From Cryptomeria japonica (Eukaryota; Streptophyta; Pinopsida; Cupressales; Cupressaceae): 64,000 nucleotides of DNA. Position 1 is the stretch's first letter; every line of letters starts with the position of its first letter. This document shows, one piece after another, positions 40,928 through 51,215 of the stretch. The translations under genes were made by a program, and so were the position numbers. Under the pieces are notes generated by a model. The model had not been told where the DNA came from. It made no database searches and saw only the letters and a program-made list of their open reading frames with translations. The stretch spans positions 330,901,802 through 330,965,801 of the forward strand of contig NC_081413.1 of the NCBI RefSeq assembly GCF_030272615.1. The letters are read 5' to 3'.

Positions 40928-42535
40928 TGATGTAGAGGTATGGTTCAAACAACTTGAAAATGCTCCAAGTTGCTCACTTGCTCAACCAAGCAACAAAACC
41001 CTCCATTCAAGGATTCACTCCAACCAAGCCTCACACATTTATGAGAATAAATTAAAAATCCCAAGTCATCTATTTTCATCCCCATAACCCCACAATGGGA
41101 TAGTGTGCAAGGTTATCAATATTTGGTTTCAAACCCCACAGGCAAAAGTGCTCAAAATGGCTCAAATTGCTCACAACCCCTCCAAATGGTTTTATAGGCC
41201 AACAAAGGCTCAAGAAAGATTTGATAGGTTCCTATAAACTCAAATGATGCCAAACAACCTTCTGATTTGGTTGTTCAAGTCCCAAAAGTCACAAAGTGCA
41301 AATTGGCTCCTTAGACCTATTAGCCTTCAAAACTCACTTTTTGGCTTCTCACCCAAAAAATCCAAAGGGCGGGCCAATATTATTTGATTTTATTGAGAAC
41401 CAACCTAGGGAGACACTTTCTACCAAAGGACAAGTTCTGGAACCTCTTGCAAGTACCATTTCCAATAAACTCTCATCTAGGCTAATAAGGGCTAATTTGA
41501 GCACCTTACAAAGGAACTATCCCTCAAACAATAAATTTCACAAAATAAACTATTTTATCACCTTGGGGTATCCAAATAATCACCAATTACCAAGTCATAA
41601 CTCCTGGGTTGCATTAAAACTAAAGTTATGGGGATTGTTCATGAATTTTGTTCAATTTCCACAGCTAGTCACATGGAGATGCCTAGCCAAATTCACCAAA
41701 ATCTTACCCAAACTGCTTCCTACACTTTTGAAACCTTTTTAACATTAAATTAAACTCCCAAAGAATCCATTTCACCAAGTTTTATAATTTTCCCATGGTG
41801 AATTTGGAAGAAATGGGAAATTGAAGTTGAAGCCCTAGGAAAGGGCACTTTCACGAGCTGTTTGGATCTGTTACAACTTTTCTCCCTCAATACTCCACCT
41901 CTAGACCTCTGGTTGGATTCAAAAGAAATTTAACTCAACCCTCTAAACTCCCATAAAGATATTTTTCACTTTAGAGGCTGGACAGGGCCGTACCAAGCGT
42001 GATGACAACAAATTTTCTGGAAAAAAGCAGTATTTTATTGATTTCAAATATCAAGTTTACAAATTCCACCCACAAAAAACCCCACATGAGTTTGTTGATG
42101 CACTTTATATCTTTCCCAACATTTCCAAACCAATTGGAGGTGGTTATGAACATTGGGAAACCAATTACAACAACTTTTTGAAAAGTTGCTTTACAAATTG
42201 ACAACTTTTGTCAATTTTTGACAATTTTTGCATTTTGCCATTCAAACTAATTTTATCATCAACCTAGGGGCATAAACACACTGAAATGGATATAAATAGA
42301 CCAAAAAAACCTTTAATCCCTAATTCTACTCATCCTAAGTCCCTTTGACCATAGTTGACCATAGGGTTTATAATGCACCCTAGGCCACTAGGCCTTACAA
42401 AATGGACAATTAGGACCTTATTACAAAACAAAACATAAACAAAGGATTCTTTGATCCATACCAACACCTTTCTATAAAAAAAAATGAAGTTTTCAATCAA
42501 TAAATTATGAAATTTAGGCTTGTGCCCCTGCACCA
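40928..42535 (-). repeat. 5' LTR of chromovirus with adjoining primer site
   Basis: TGATGTAGAGGTATGG at 40,928 to ..CCCCTGCACCA at 42,535. The primer site lies just left of it (plus strand CTCTAATACCAA, 40,916-40,927). CATAA follows at 42,536-42,540. Confidence 0.9.
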
Positions 42536-42540
42536 CATAA

Positions 42541-43730
42541 ATCCTCGACTTAACATATGTAAGCTACTTGTAGCTTTTTGGGGAGAGGGTGATTGGGTAA
42601 TCCTTCCTGTCCTAGAGGCCCTTACGTATCCTCTCATGCAAAGAAAAAATAGTGTACCCACCCATTAAGGTGTCCCTACATTTGAGTCGATGGAAATTCC
42701 AAGACGTGGGTTGGAGTTATTGCCATGAGAGCTTGACCTTAGGCTAAGAAGTGTTTGAAGTGTTTTCGATTGTATTAAGACCCATGGAAATTGGGTTGTT
42801 TTGGCCTATTGAACATGTACATTGCACTCAAATTTTGGACAAAAAAACCTTCAGACATTGTGTCTTCTTTTCTATTGTGTTTTTTTGCCAAAAAAACATC
42901 AAACATTGAGATTTGGTCACTTATCAACAACTTCAAAATTTTTGACAAAATTGAGAATTTGCCATTTTCACATCTATGTTCATTTACAACGTGTATATGA
43001 TCGCACTAGTCGTGTCTGTGTTAATTTCCAGTAGGTTTTAGACTCATTTTACTGTGTCTGTGTCTATTCCTAGCATGTTTTTGGATAGAATTAAGACACC
43101 ATTATCAACTGAGAAAACATGTTTTTGATTCATCTTATTGTGTTTGTGTCACTTTTTTTGGAACATCATATCACGTATTTGGATAAACCAAGATTTGCAC
43201 TACAACTGTGAAACTACGTTTTAAGACTTTGAAACTGAGTATTTGAGACATTCTGACACGTTCGTGGATTCATACTACATTGGTGGTTCTAAACTTCTAA
43301 GAGCTTCTAAGGATGATGCCATAGGATTCCATTTAGTCAACCATTATCTTTTCACAACTTTTCATACACTTTCAGACATTTTTAGACATCATTTTCAAAA
43401 CCCCCCATTCACAGTTTTCAACTAGAGACAAATGGTTGTTTAGTAGTCCTCATCTTATCTTACAAACATATCACATACATTTCTAGGCGGTTCCCGCATC
43501 AGATTTATCATCTTGGGTACCATTTGGACATCTCTAGTTAAGGTCAACTTACCGCATAGGAGTTTATCATCTCCTAGGAAGCTACACCTTGCTTAGATCA
43601 TCACATTTATATTGGAATAATATTTTGAGACATTTTGAGACAACCCTAGATTTATTTTCCATTTCATAACCCTACCTTATCTTCCATAGTCTTCATATTC
43701 TTCCATACTCCATTTTAACCAAGTTATTTC
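42541..43730 (+). other. old Tat 5' UTR, last piece, with repeat block two
   Basis: Continues the leader after the chromovirus. At about 42,975-43,265 it holds degenerate copies of the young motif on the plus strand: TCGTGTCTGTGTTA, CTGTGTCTGTGTCTATT, TTGTGTTTGTGTCAC, TCACGTATTTGG. Its distance from the LTR (about 1.64 kb with insertions removed) matches block two of the young Tat. No gene. Confidence 0.65.
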
Positions 43731-45508
43731 ATAGTTGAAACCCAATGCCAAAGGTCTAGAAGACAAGCCAAAGAAGCTCAAAGATATCTAAACATGGATA
43801 CATATGAGTTTGATGGGGAAGAATTTTGCAACACATGATCCTTTAAAAATTGTAGCAATGCACAAGAATATGACAACGAGTCCTTTACTACCTCAAAAAT
43901 TAAAGACATCATGTTCGATGAGAAATTTAATAGATTGGTTGAAACAGTCTTGAGAAGAGACTGCAAACACTTTTTACACATGTTAATTCAAGATGGTGCA
44001 AGGTTACCCTATGACTTTGATGTGACACAAATTTTGGAAGAAGATCCCAATCAAGCTAATGGTAATGATGGTGGAAATAGACGTAAGCGTACTATTCTTG
44101 AGTCACCTTCATCCCTATTTCAAAAACTCAAAGTGACTGATACTCATGCTTATACCAATGATGCTAGACATACTCATGAACAACCCCATGCTCATACTTT
44201 TCAAGGCTGAAGGAATACTAATGCTTATATTCAACAACTAGATAATACCCAAGATCATGATAATACCTATAGAAGAAGACAACATGTCAAATTTGATGGC
44301 AATACTCAAGATGATGCTTACAATACCAATTATGCTTATGGTCATGACACATATACTCACCTTAGGTCTAGTGCACTTCATCATAATACCATACCAGATG
44401 GCTCATACAATAACTACATTTCTCCACCACCCAAGCACATATATGATGAATATCATGCTTACATACAATATATCCCTCCTCCCGATGGCTCAGACATGGG
44501 GATACCTCAAAGAGACAAAGCACCACCAAGTAGTGATTTTCAACAACATATTAAGGAATTACAACAATAAATAGCAAGTATGAAAACACCAATAAAGGAT
44601 TACATGATTCATGATATATGTGCTTATCTGTTGGATAGAAGCATGCCAATGCCTCCTTTTCCTCTGCATTTCGTGGTACCTCAATTTGGCAAGTATAGAG
44701 GAAAAGGAGATCCCAAGACACACATTAGAGAATTTTTCACAGCTTGTATGGAGTTGGCAAGAAGAGACTCCTACTTGATGAGATTATTTCCACAAAGTTT
44801 AGGTGGACAAGCCATGGAATGGTTTTCACAACCTCCATTTGGGATCAATTCATGGGGTGAATTGGAAGAAGCCTTTATACAACATTTCTCATATAACATT
44901 GAGTGTGAGGTATCAATTACTACTTTATGCAACACAAACCAAAAAAATGAAGAGTCGTTTGTGTCATTTTTTACAATAATGGAGAAGTTTGGCTAGTCGA
45001 TGCCCTTCTCAAATTTCACAAAAACAAATTGTTGAGATGTTTACCCAAAATTTGAACAAAGACATTCAATATGAGCTTCAAAAAGAGTGTTTGTCTACCT
45101 TCAAAGAAGTCATTGAAACGGGTTTATCAATTGAGAAGGTACGTATTGAGCAAGGCACCATCAAAATATTTAAAGAAAACAAAGATGATATGGAAAAGAC
45201 AAACCCCTATTTTGGAACAAAAAACAAGAATACCGTCAATGATGGGGTGGTGGATACCAATATAGTGAAACCAAAGATAACTTTTTCTGGTGCTAGTTCA
45301 TCTAATAATCAAGTAAATACACAAAGAGCACGAAGACCTCCAAGGAAGTACATGCCTTTGGAAGAACCAATTGAAAGCGCATTGAAGAAGTTGGTTGCCA
45401 ATAAACTCATTACATTACCAGATAATCAACCATTTGAACCAAGGGTAAAACCTTCATGGTGGAATGATAATGAATTTTGTGAATATCACAAAAGCAAGGG
45501 ACATAAGA
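43731..45508 (+). pseudogene. Tat gag, old copy, part 1
   Basis: Aligned with the young Gag from its first residues (IVETQCQRSRRQAKEAQ versus MVETRLQKSRRKAKEAQ), but the start codon is ATA. DEKFNRLVETVLRRDCKHFL and GARLPYDFDVTQ follow, then stops, then from 44,580 KDYMIHDICAY, MPMPPFPLHFVVPQFGKYRG, THIREFFTACMELARRDSYL and GQAMEWFSQPPFGINSWGEL. A frameshift lies near 44,980-44,995. The C-terminal part ends in the knuckle CEYHKSKGHKTS, where the young Tat element is inserted. The rest continues at 61,854. Confidence 0.88.
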
Positions 45509-45513
45509 CTAGT
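45509..45513. repeat. target-site duplication of young Tat, left (CTAGT)
   Basis: CTAGT before the LTR start TGTATATGG; repeated at 61,849-61,853 after the right LTR. Joining the flanks restores the gag reading KGHKTSNCHKLKN. Confidence 0.95.
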
Positions 45514-46289
45514 TGTATATGGTGAAAATGGATAGCAATAAACAACAATATTGAAAGACTAAAATGGATTCAACCACCAAACCCTAGCCTAACAATGAAC
45601 AAAGATCCACCATAACATATGAAGATAACCTAAGACAATGCAAATATAACTCAAAAATCACAAAGATTATACCATCACATGTCCACTAGGGTTTTGATCT
45701 CCATTCTTCCTATCTCCATTGATCTTGTTTGATATGCTTGCTCTCAGATTTTTATGTGCACAAGAGCTCAATAAAGAACGGAATGTGGTTGCAAGTAGAA
45801 TTGTAATGTAGCTAAGTCCTCCAAAATTAGTCATTAGGGTTTGGTAATGAAGAAAGCATCTCCTTAAATGGAAGACACAATAGAAAATGGAGGGTTAAGA
45901 TTGAGAGGTGTAAAAAGAGAGGTCGGCTAGGATTAGAGGGTAGGTATAAGAAATACCAAAATAATGAAAGAGGTAGGTAGTGTAGGAAATAAGAGATGAA
46001 TGACATGTGTCATGCATAGAAAAGGTTAATGAATTAATTAAATAAATAAAGATTTATTTAATTAATAGAAGAAGTAGGGCAATTAAATAAATAAAATATT
46101 TATTTAATATAGGAAAGGGATAATTTAAATAAATAAATGTATTTATTTAAATGAGAAATAAGGCTAGAAGAGGATAAATGAATTAATTAAATAAATAAAA
46201 ATTTATTTAATTAATAGAAGAATTAGGCTTAGATAATTAAATAAATAAAATATTTATTTAATTAGACATGACAATTTTGGGTGTCTACA
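45514..46289 (-). repeat. 3' LTR of young Tat (776 bp)
   Basis: TGTATATGG at 45,514 to GTGTCTACA at 46,289 on the plus strand. Differs from the other LTR at 45,870 (G versus A) and 46,016 (A versus G). The polypurine tract (sense AAAGAGGGGCAAA) abuts its inner end. Confidence 0.95.
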
Positions 46290-46534
46290 TTTTGCCCCTC
46301 TTTGAGACAATGCGGCTTGTCGCGTTGTTTCAAAGAAGATAAGATGAACTGATACAGAGTTGCCCCAGGATGGGAATGATATGCCCCCTCGAGAGATTGG
46401 ATGAAAAAGTCTGGAAAGATTGCAGACAATCTCTCGATAAGAAAGATGGGATAGAATGGACTGATTGGATAAAGTGACAAAGTCACGGGATGAGGAAGAC
46501 TGACTCGGGAAATGAGGGCGAGGGCTAGGGTAGG

Positions 46535-46544
46535 CTATAAGATA
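46535..46544 (+). promoter_or_regulatory. TATA-like box of the antisense gene
   Basis: CTATAAGATA lies 90 bp before the proposed start codon and inside the element, so the antisense gene need not use the LTR promoter. A pyrimidine-rich CATCCTCATTGTCATCC follows 25-40 bp downstream and is a plausible start region. Inference from sequence only. Confidence 0.45.
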
Positions 46545-46816
46545 GACCACGGGCAAAAGACATCCTCATTGTCATCCACACCCTTAGAAGATCACAGTGC
46601 AGAGCGAGAAAAGAGCAGCAACAGTCAGCAGCGATGGCATTCGTTCATAGATTCGACCGTGTCTGCCGATTCCAGCGACCAGCCGATGCAGGAGAGCCGG
46701 TAAGTACCCGAAAACCTCCTCGTACTTTCACGCATTTCGAGTTTTGTCATAAATGCATGTTTTAGGAGCAATAAATGCGCTAGGAATAGGATAGTTTAAA
46801 AGTGCAAAAACGCGCA

Positions 46817-47120
46817 ACCGCGTCTGTGTCAGCGCTAGGCGCGTCTGTGTCCAACAGGCGCGTCTGTGTCGGGTCCAGGCGCGTCTGTGCCTGGAACCGC
46901 GTTTGTGTTGAATGCGGACGCGTTTGTGAAATGTAGTAGCGTCTGTGCTTTGGAATAGCGTTTATGTCATGCAGGGACGTCTGTGTTCCCCGGTCGCGTT
47001 TGTGTCTGGCATAGGCACGTTTGTGTTTAGAAAGCGCGTCTGTGTTGCAGAGGCGCGTTTATGCAGTCTATAAGCGCGTTTATGAGTTAAAAGCGCGTGT
47101 GTGTTGAAAAAGTGCGTTTG
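46817..47120 (+). repeat. CGCGTCTGTG array, about 16 units at 19-21 bp
   Basis: Units start CGCGTCTGTG or CGCGTTTGTG (a few TTATG variants) and are separated by 8-11 variable bases, giving a spacing of mostly 19 or 21 bp. All read in the same direction as the antisense gene. The reverse-complement form occurs in the 5' UTR at 59,185-59,470 and 60,684-60,960. Confidence 0.9.
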
Positions 47121-47251
47121 TGTGTTTAAATGCATGGTTTTAGTCCTTTAGGTCAAATCGACAGTTCTGTGATGAACATACGCTGTCGATTGGATAAGCT
47201 GCTGAGAGGATACACTCAAGCAGGTCCTCTAGGAAGATTAGGATAAATCAA

Positions 47252-47492
47252 GGCACTTTGTGATGAACAGGGAGCACCAGGATAGACAGCACTTTGTGAT
47301 GAACAGGGAGTGCGAATGTGAGTGACACTTTGTGATGAACAGGGAATGTCACACACGTAGTACTTTGTGATGAACAGTGAGCACTACTAGGATAAATAGC
47401 AACACTTTGTGATGAACAGTGAGTGTCACTAGGGTAGATAGCCATATGCATTTAGGTAGCAAGTAGCATTTTGTGATAAACAGTGAATGCCA
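47252..47492 (+). repeat. six CACTTTGTGATGAACAG units with pairing arms
   Basis: Six copies of a TTGTGATGAACAG core at 34-63-bp spacing. The flanks differ between units but pair within most: GCACT/AGTGC (second), TGACACT/AATGTCA (third, one mismatch), GTAGTACT/AGCACTAC (fourth, one mismatch), ACACT/AGTGT (fifth), GCATT/AATGC (sixth). The first unit pairs poorly. Confidence 0.8.
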
Positions 47493-49476
47493 CGATAACT
47501 GACAAGATTGATTTGCTTGACTGCAGGAGTATTTACCGATGTTGGAGTCACGGGAGAGATTCCCATCGACACAGAGACTGCGACCAGAGTTGTCGATCCA
47601 GGACATGATTTCCATTGAGGAGATGGGTCTCACATATATGCTCTATGTGCCCGAGTTTCGGGCAAACATGGGGTTGCTGACTGCGTTGGCCGAGAGATGG
47701 CACTCAGAGACATGCACGTTTCACCTGCCGATGGGTGAGATGACAGTGACACTGGAGGATGTATACAGGATATTACATGTTCCCATTGATGGAGAGTTGA
47801 TCCCCTACGACCGTGACGGTGACAGGGAGGCCTTGAGACGGGTCTTTCAGGATCCTGAGTTGGAGATGCGAGCAGGCCATGTAGCCTGGGACACCATGAC
47901 TGCCACAGGATTGGCATTGCCGGCAGTTGTTGGGGGAGTTATCAGTGGATACTTGTGTCCAGACAGGGCCACACGAGGATTGGCAGTGGGCTGGGGAGGG
48001 GCCTTGGAGACGCTGATGGCAGAGCATACTAGGTATGCATGGGGGCCATGTGTCCTAGCACATTTGTACTATGAGCTGCATCAGTTTGTATACCATGGAT
48101 CAGTGGGTTTGGGCTGCGGTGTGACTCTCTTGCAGGTGTGGGCCTATGAGCACCTTCCCATCACATGGCCTATTCATTTCAGAGGCAGAGGACAGGGACA
48201 GAGTTTTGTGCACCTATATGCGATGATTACATCCCAGCCTCGGATTGGGAGATTGGAGCACTGGAGGAGAGTCATTGACGATATTGACATGGTGATCTGG
48301 AGGCCGTACCTGGGGTGCGAGGAGTGGGGGGACGATGCACTGGAGCTGCCCTACACCTTCCGGAGCAGGTACCTGATTGGGCGGACGCCCTATATATTAG
48401 AGAGACAGCTGGTGGACAGGGTATGCAGGCAGTATGACAGGATTCAGAGGATGCCGCGAGGCTCGGGCATGTATGCCCGTACAGTCAGAGATCAGGTGCA
48501 GTTTGGCCCACTGCTATCATATGATCAGGCAGTGATGCAGCTAGCGGAGATGATGCCGATGCCATGGGACATGTGGCCAGAGGTAGATGATGCAGGGATG
48601 GACGCAGAGTACTCTGCGTACTGGGCAGAGCATCCATTTCCGAGGTTGACAGATCCGGCAGAGCCAGTGGATGGAGAGGGTGGAGGAGATGATGATGATG
48701 GAGGAGGGGATGCAGGTAGGGGCCGGCGGAGGCGGAGGGGAGTGGTGGGAGAGAGACGGGTAGCACCTCGGAGGGAGGGAGGTCAGGAGAGAGCAGCTCC
48801 AGTGGTGAGAGGACGGGGTGGACTGCCCCTACAGGTGCCAACAACACAGGGTCCCAGAGAGGGACAGAGACAGGTGCAGCCAGAGGGACAGAGATAGGTA
48901 CAGCCACAGGTACCTATACAGGCACAGGGACAGGTGCAGGCAGAGGCACAGGGACAGGCACCTGTAGAGGAGGAGCCATAGGCAGGGACGGAGAGTGGAG
49001 ACTCCGAGGAGGATGAGGTGCTTAGGCTGCGGGAGATCTGCCAGGGCCAGGCAGATGAGATTGAGGATTTGGTTCGAGAGAGGAACCACCTCAGGATCAG
49101 GGTCCGAGATACAGAGCGGGAGAGGGATCAGGCCATCCAGAGATATACCGAGGCCGAGACAGCTCTGAGGGCAGGTAGGCGGGCAGCAGAGGATGCAGGG
49201 GCAGGCTACGCATATGTTTTGCGAGCGGGAGAGGAGATCGCCTACTGGAGGGATCTATATTATGCAGCCGTGCCAGCAGAGCAGCGGGCTAGGAGCTTCC
49301 AGAGGTCGTCGCGCACAGCGACGGCTACGGGAGGGAGCCGCAGGAGACAGGCATCCAGCGGTGGGGTTATGGGGCCTCCACCACCACCAGAGGGACAGGG
49401 GGATCCTGGGGCGGGTCCATCTATAGCTCAGACTCCGTCGAGGCGCGGCGGCTCTGAGGGAGGGAGTTCCTCATAG

Positions 49477-51215
49477 CTATAGTGGGCTCCCATTGTATCA
49501 GTAGATGTATCATTGTTGTATTGTAGACACCTGCGGGTGATTCTTTTGTAGCCATATGATTCTTTTGACATCATTGTATTATGACACATTTGATTGATTA
49601 TATATATGAGATGATTCATCTTTTGCGGCAGCTATATGCATGTGTACCTTATGTGATGAGATGTTCTTATGTGATGCATGTGTTATGATATGGATGCTTA
49701 TATGATGCAATGCCATATATTTTTGTTCTTTTATGTTGTATATGTGATGCCTGATGCAAATGAAAATGTATGTGATGCAAATGAATATGATAATGCAAAT
49801 GATTATTTACATAATGAAAATGTGAGATGTGCTAACATGTGTTGTATGCAGGATGTGATGCAATTATAATATCTATATGTATGAAATGCTTATATGTGGT
49901 GATGCAGGTGCAACTATATGAAATGCAAATGTTTTTGGTGTGTCATTATACTCAGTCATGTGATAGCGGGCTACGCGGACTCGAGAAGGACAATGAAAGT
50001 CAATCAAGAAAGGGGGATGGAAGACAGAAGATATGAACGTGAAAGAGCTTCTTGTGCGTTATCATCATTGAGCTTTATTATGGCAGAATAGGTTATGACA
50101 ATCAAGGCATATGTTCGGCCCAGAAAGTCATTGTACCTGTTTGCATGGAGATAAGACAGTCACAAACAAGGAATGCCCCAGTTCATACTAGACTCACAGT
50201 GTCCTCATATCCTTGGACAAGTCATAACATTACTAAGAGACAATCCACAGACAGCAAATGCAAATAGGTGACGATACCCCATCCTCGCCTTTCTAGTCAA
50301 AGACATCCTGGAGATAGAATCTCTAGTCAAAGACATCCCGGAAAAGCTAAAAGACATGTCACCAAAAAGATAAAACCAAAAGAAAACCAAGACTCGACAC
50401 CAACATCCACTGTAGTCCTCAAGTTTGTGTCTCTTGTCACTTGTTTAAGTCAAATTTTGATTGTGGTCACAATGTTCACTTTCACAAAAAAGGATAGATA
50501 GCACTGAACCATATGTTGTCTGAGTCTGTTGAAAGATTTGATTTTGTTGAAGCCCATTGTTGCTGCTGTGTCTCCTTGGAAACTGACTGAATCCATGAAA
50601 CTGATACCTTATTGTGGAGAAGATGGAACTTTATTGCGGATCTGCGATGCAAAATGTTGCTTTATTGCGAATTGTGCGCGGATAGACTGAAGAGAGCTGA
50701 AAGAAACTGTACTCCTCGAAACATGTGATGTTCTCAGTTCCACACCCATTACTAGACGTAGGAATTGGCCGTAGTCACAGATAGGATCTGATTTATTATG
50801 GATGGAAAGAGAGTGAAAAGGGAGGGTTTATTATGAATGGCTAACCACTCTTGGGTAGATCAATAACAAGCCATGATGGGAATGGGTAAGTTTATTGTGA
50901 GTGAATTGGTCGTGAGTGTGTGCGAAGTGAAAGAATGAAAGGGAATCCTGAAGGAGGGAGGAGCAAAGTCCCTACGCATGGCGCTGGTGACCCAGTTTTC
51001 ACCATGGTACTTGCCCAGGGCGCCACCGAAGTGGTTTTCACCGTTGGACGAAATTATTTCTCTTTACTTTTTTGGATTTTGCAATTTTTTTGTTGTCACA
51101 AGGCGCCTGTTTGCCAGGTTTTCACCAAGTAACAATTTTTTTGTTTTATAATTTTTTTTTGTATTTTTGAATTTTTTTTTTTTTGTGTTTTTGCATTAGG
51201 ATACTCAAAAGGAGC
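49477..51215. other. spacer between antisense gene and pol 3' ends
   Basis: The two genes converge on this stretch. 49,620-49,960 is low-complexity with many GATGCAAATGA-like words. 50,980-51,126 holds three cassettes of the form GGCGC-N(10-13)-GTTTTCACC, which recur in the pol linker at 54,562-54,646. T-rich runs lie at 51,140-51,185. No convincing ORF. Confidence 0.6.

Larger units (their letters stand above)
34677..42535 (-). mobile_element. complete Ty3/gypsy chromovirus, decayed coding region
   Basis: A 7.86-kb minus-strand element with LTRs 34,677-36,282 and 40,928-42,535 (1606 and 1608 bp), both TG..CA, flanked by CATAA. The primer site (sense TTGGTATTAGAG) resembles initiator tRNA-Met. 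Order gag, protease, RT, RNase H, integrase, chromodomain. The LTRs differ at many positions and the ORFs are broken, so it is older than the young Tat. It sits in the 5' UTR of the old Tat element. Confidence 0.92.
46700..47526 (+). other. predicted intron of the antisense gene
   Basis: 827 bp between GTAAGT and CTGCAG with a pyrimidine-rich, T-containing 3' end. Stops in all frames fit non-coding DNA. It holds two repeat arrays: CGCGTCTGTG units (46,817-47,120) and hairpin-forming CACTTTGTGATGAACAG units (47,252-47,492). Because the gene is antisense to the retroelement RNA, the intron is not spliced out during retrotransposition. Confidence 0.65.
46634..49476 (+). pseudogene. antisense plant mobile domain (PMD) gene, two exons, two in-frame TAGs
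   Basis: Exon 1 (46,634-46,699, 22 codons, MAFVHRFDRVCRFQRP) ends at donor GTAAGT. Exon 2 starts at 47,527 after TTGCTTGACTGCAG, in phase 0. The joined frame resembles plant mobile domain proteins (MAIN/MAIL1-like, PF10536): LTALAERWHSETCTFHLP and GEMTVTLEDVYRILHVPIDG, then GGALETLMAEH, YELHQFVYHGSV, LLQVWAYEHLP and PYTFRSRYLIGR. The tail is acidic (GGGDDDDGGGD), basic (RGRRRRRG), Gln-rich, then coiled coil (EIEDLVRERNHLRIRVRDTERERDQ in part) and Gly/Ser-rich. TAG at 48,895-48,897 and 48,979-48,981 cut the frame, which is otherwise open to 49,476 (about 671 residues). Both stops fit CAG-to-TAG changes. Translation to the first TAG still gives the whole PMD domain. The GC content is visibly higher than in the neighbours. 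Function in the element is unknown. Confidence 0.8.

Noticed and set aside
41296-41742. 148-codon ORF in the chromovirus LTR
   Set aside because: Lies wholly inside the LTR, is not kept in the other LTR and has no domain.
34677-42535. CRISPR-like or tandem-repeat reading of the two 1.6-kb similar blocks
   Set aside because: They are the LTRs of one chromovirus, with TG..CA ends and CATAA duplications.
46817-47120. CRISPR array or satellite DNA
   Set aside because: Units are short and degenerate with variable 8-11-bp gaps, and the window is plant transposon DNA; a motif cluster is the better description.
47630-48907. Minus-strand ORFs opposite the PMD exon
   Set aside because: Shadows of a GC-rich coding exon on the plus strand; Pro/Leu/His-rich with no domain.
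49018-49476. Separate small gene encoding a coiled-coil protein
   Set aside because: It is in the same frame as the PMD exon and follows two in-frame TAGs with Gln-rich coding sequence between; best read as the C-terminal part of one protein.
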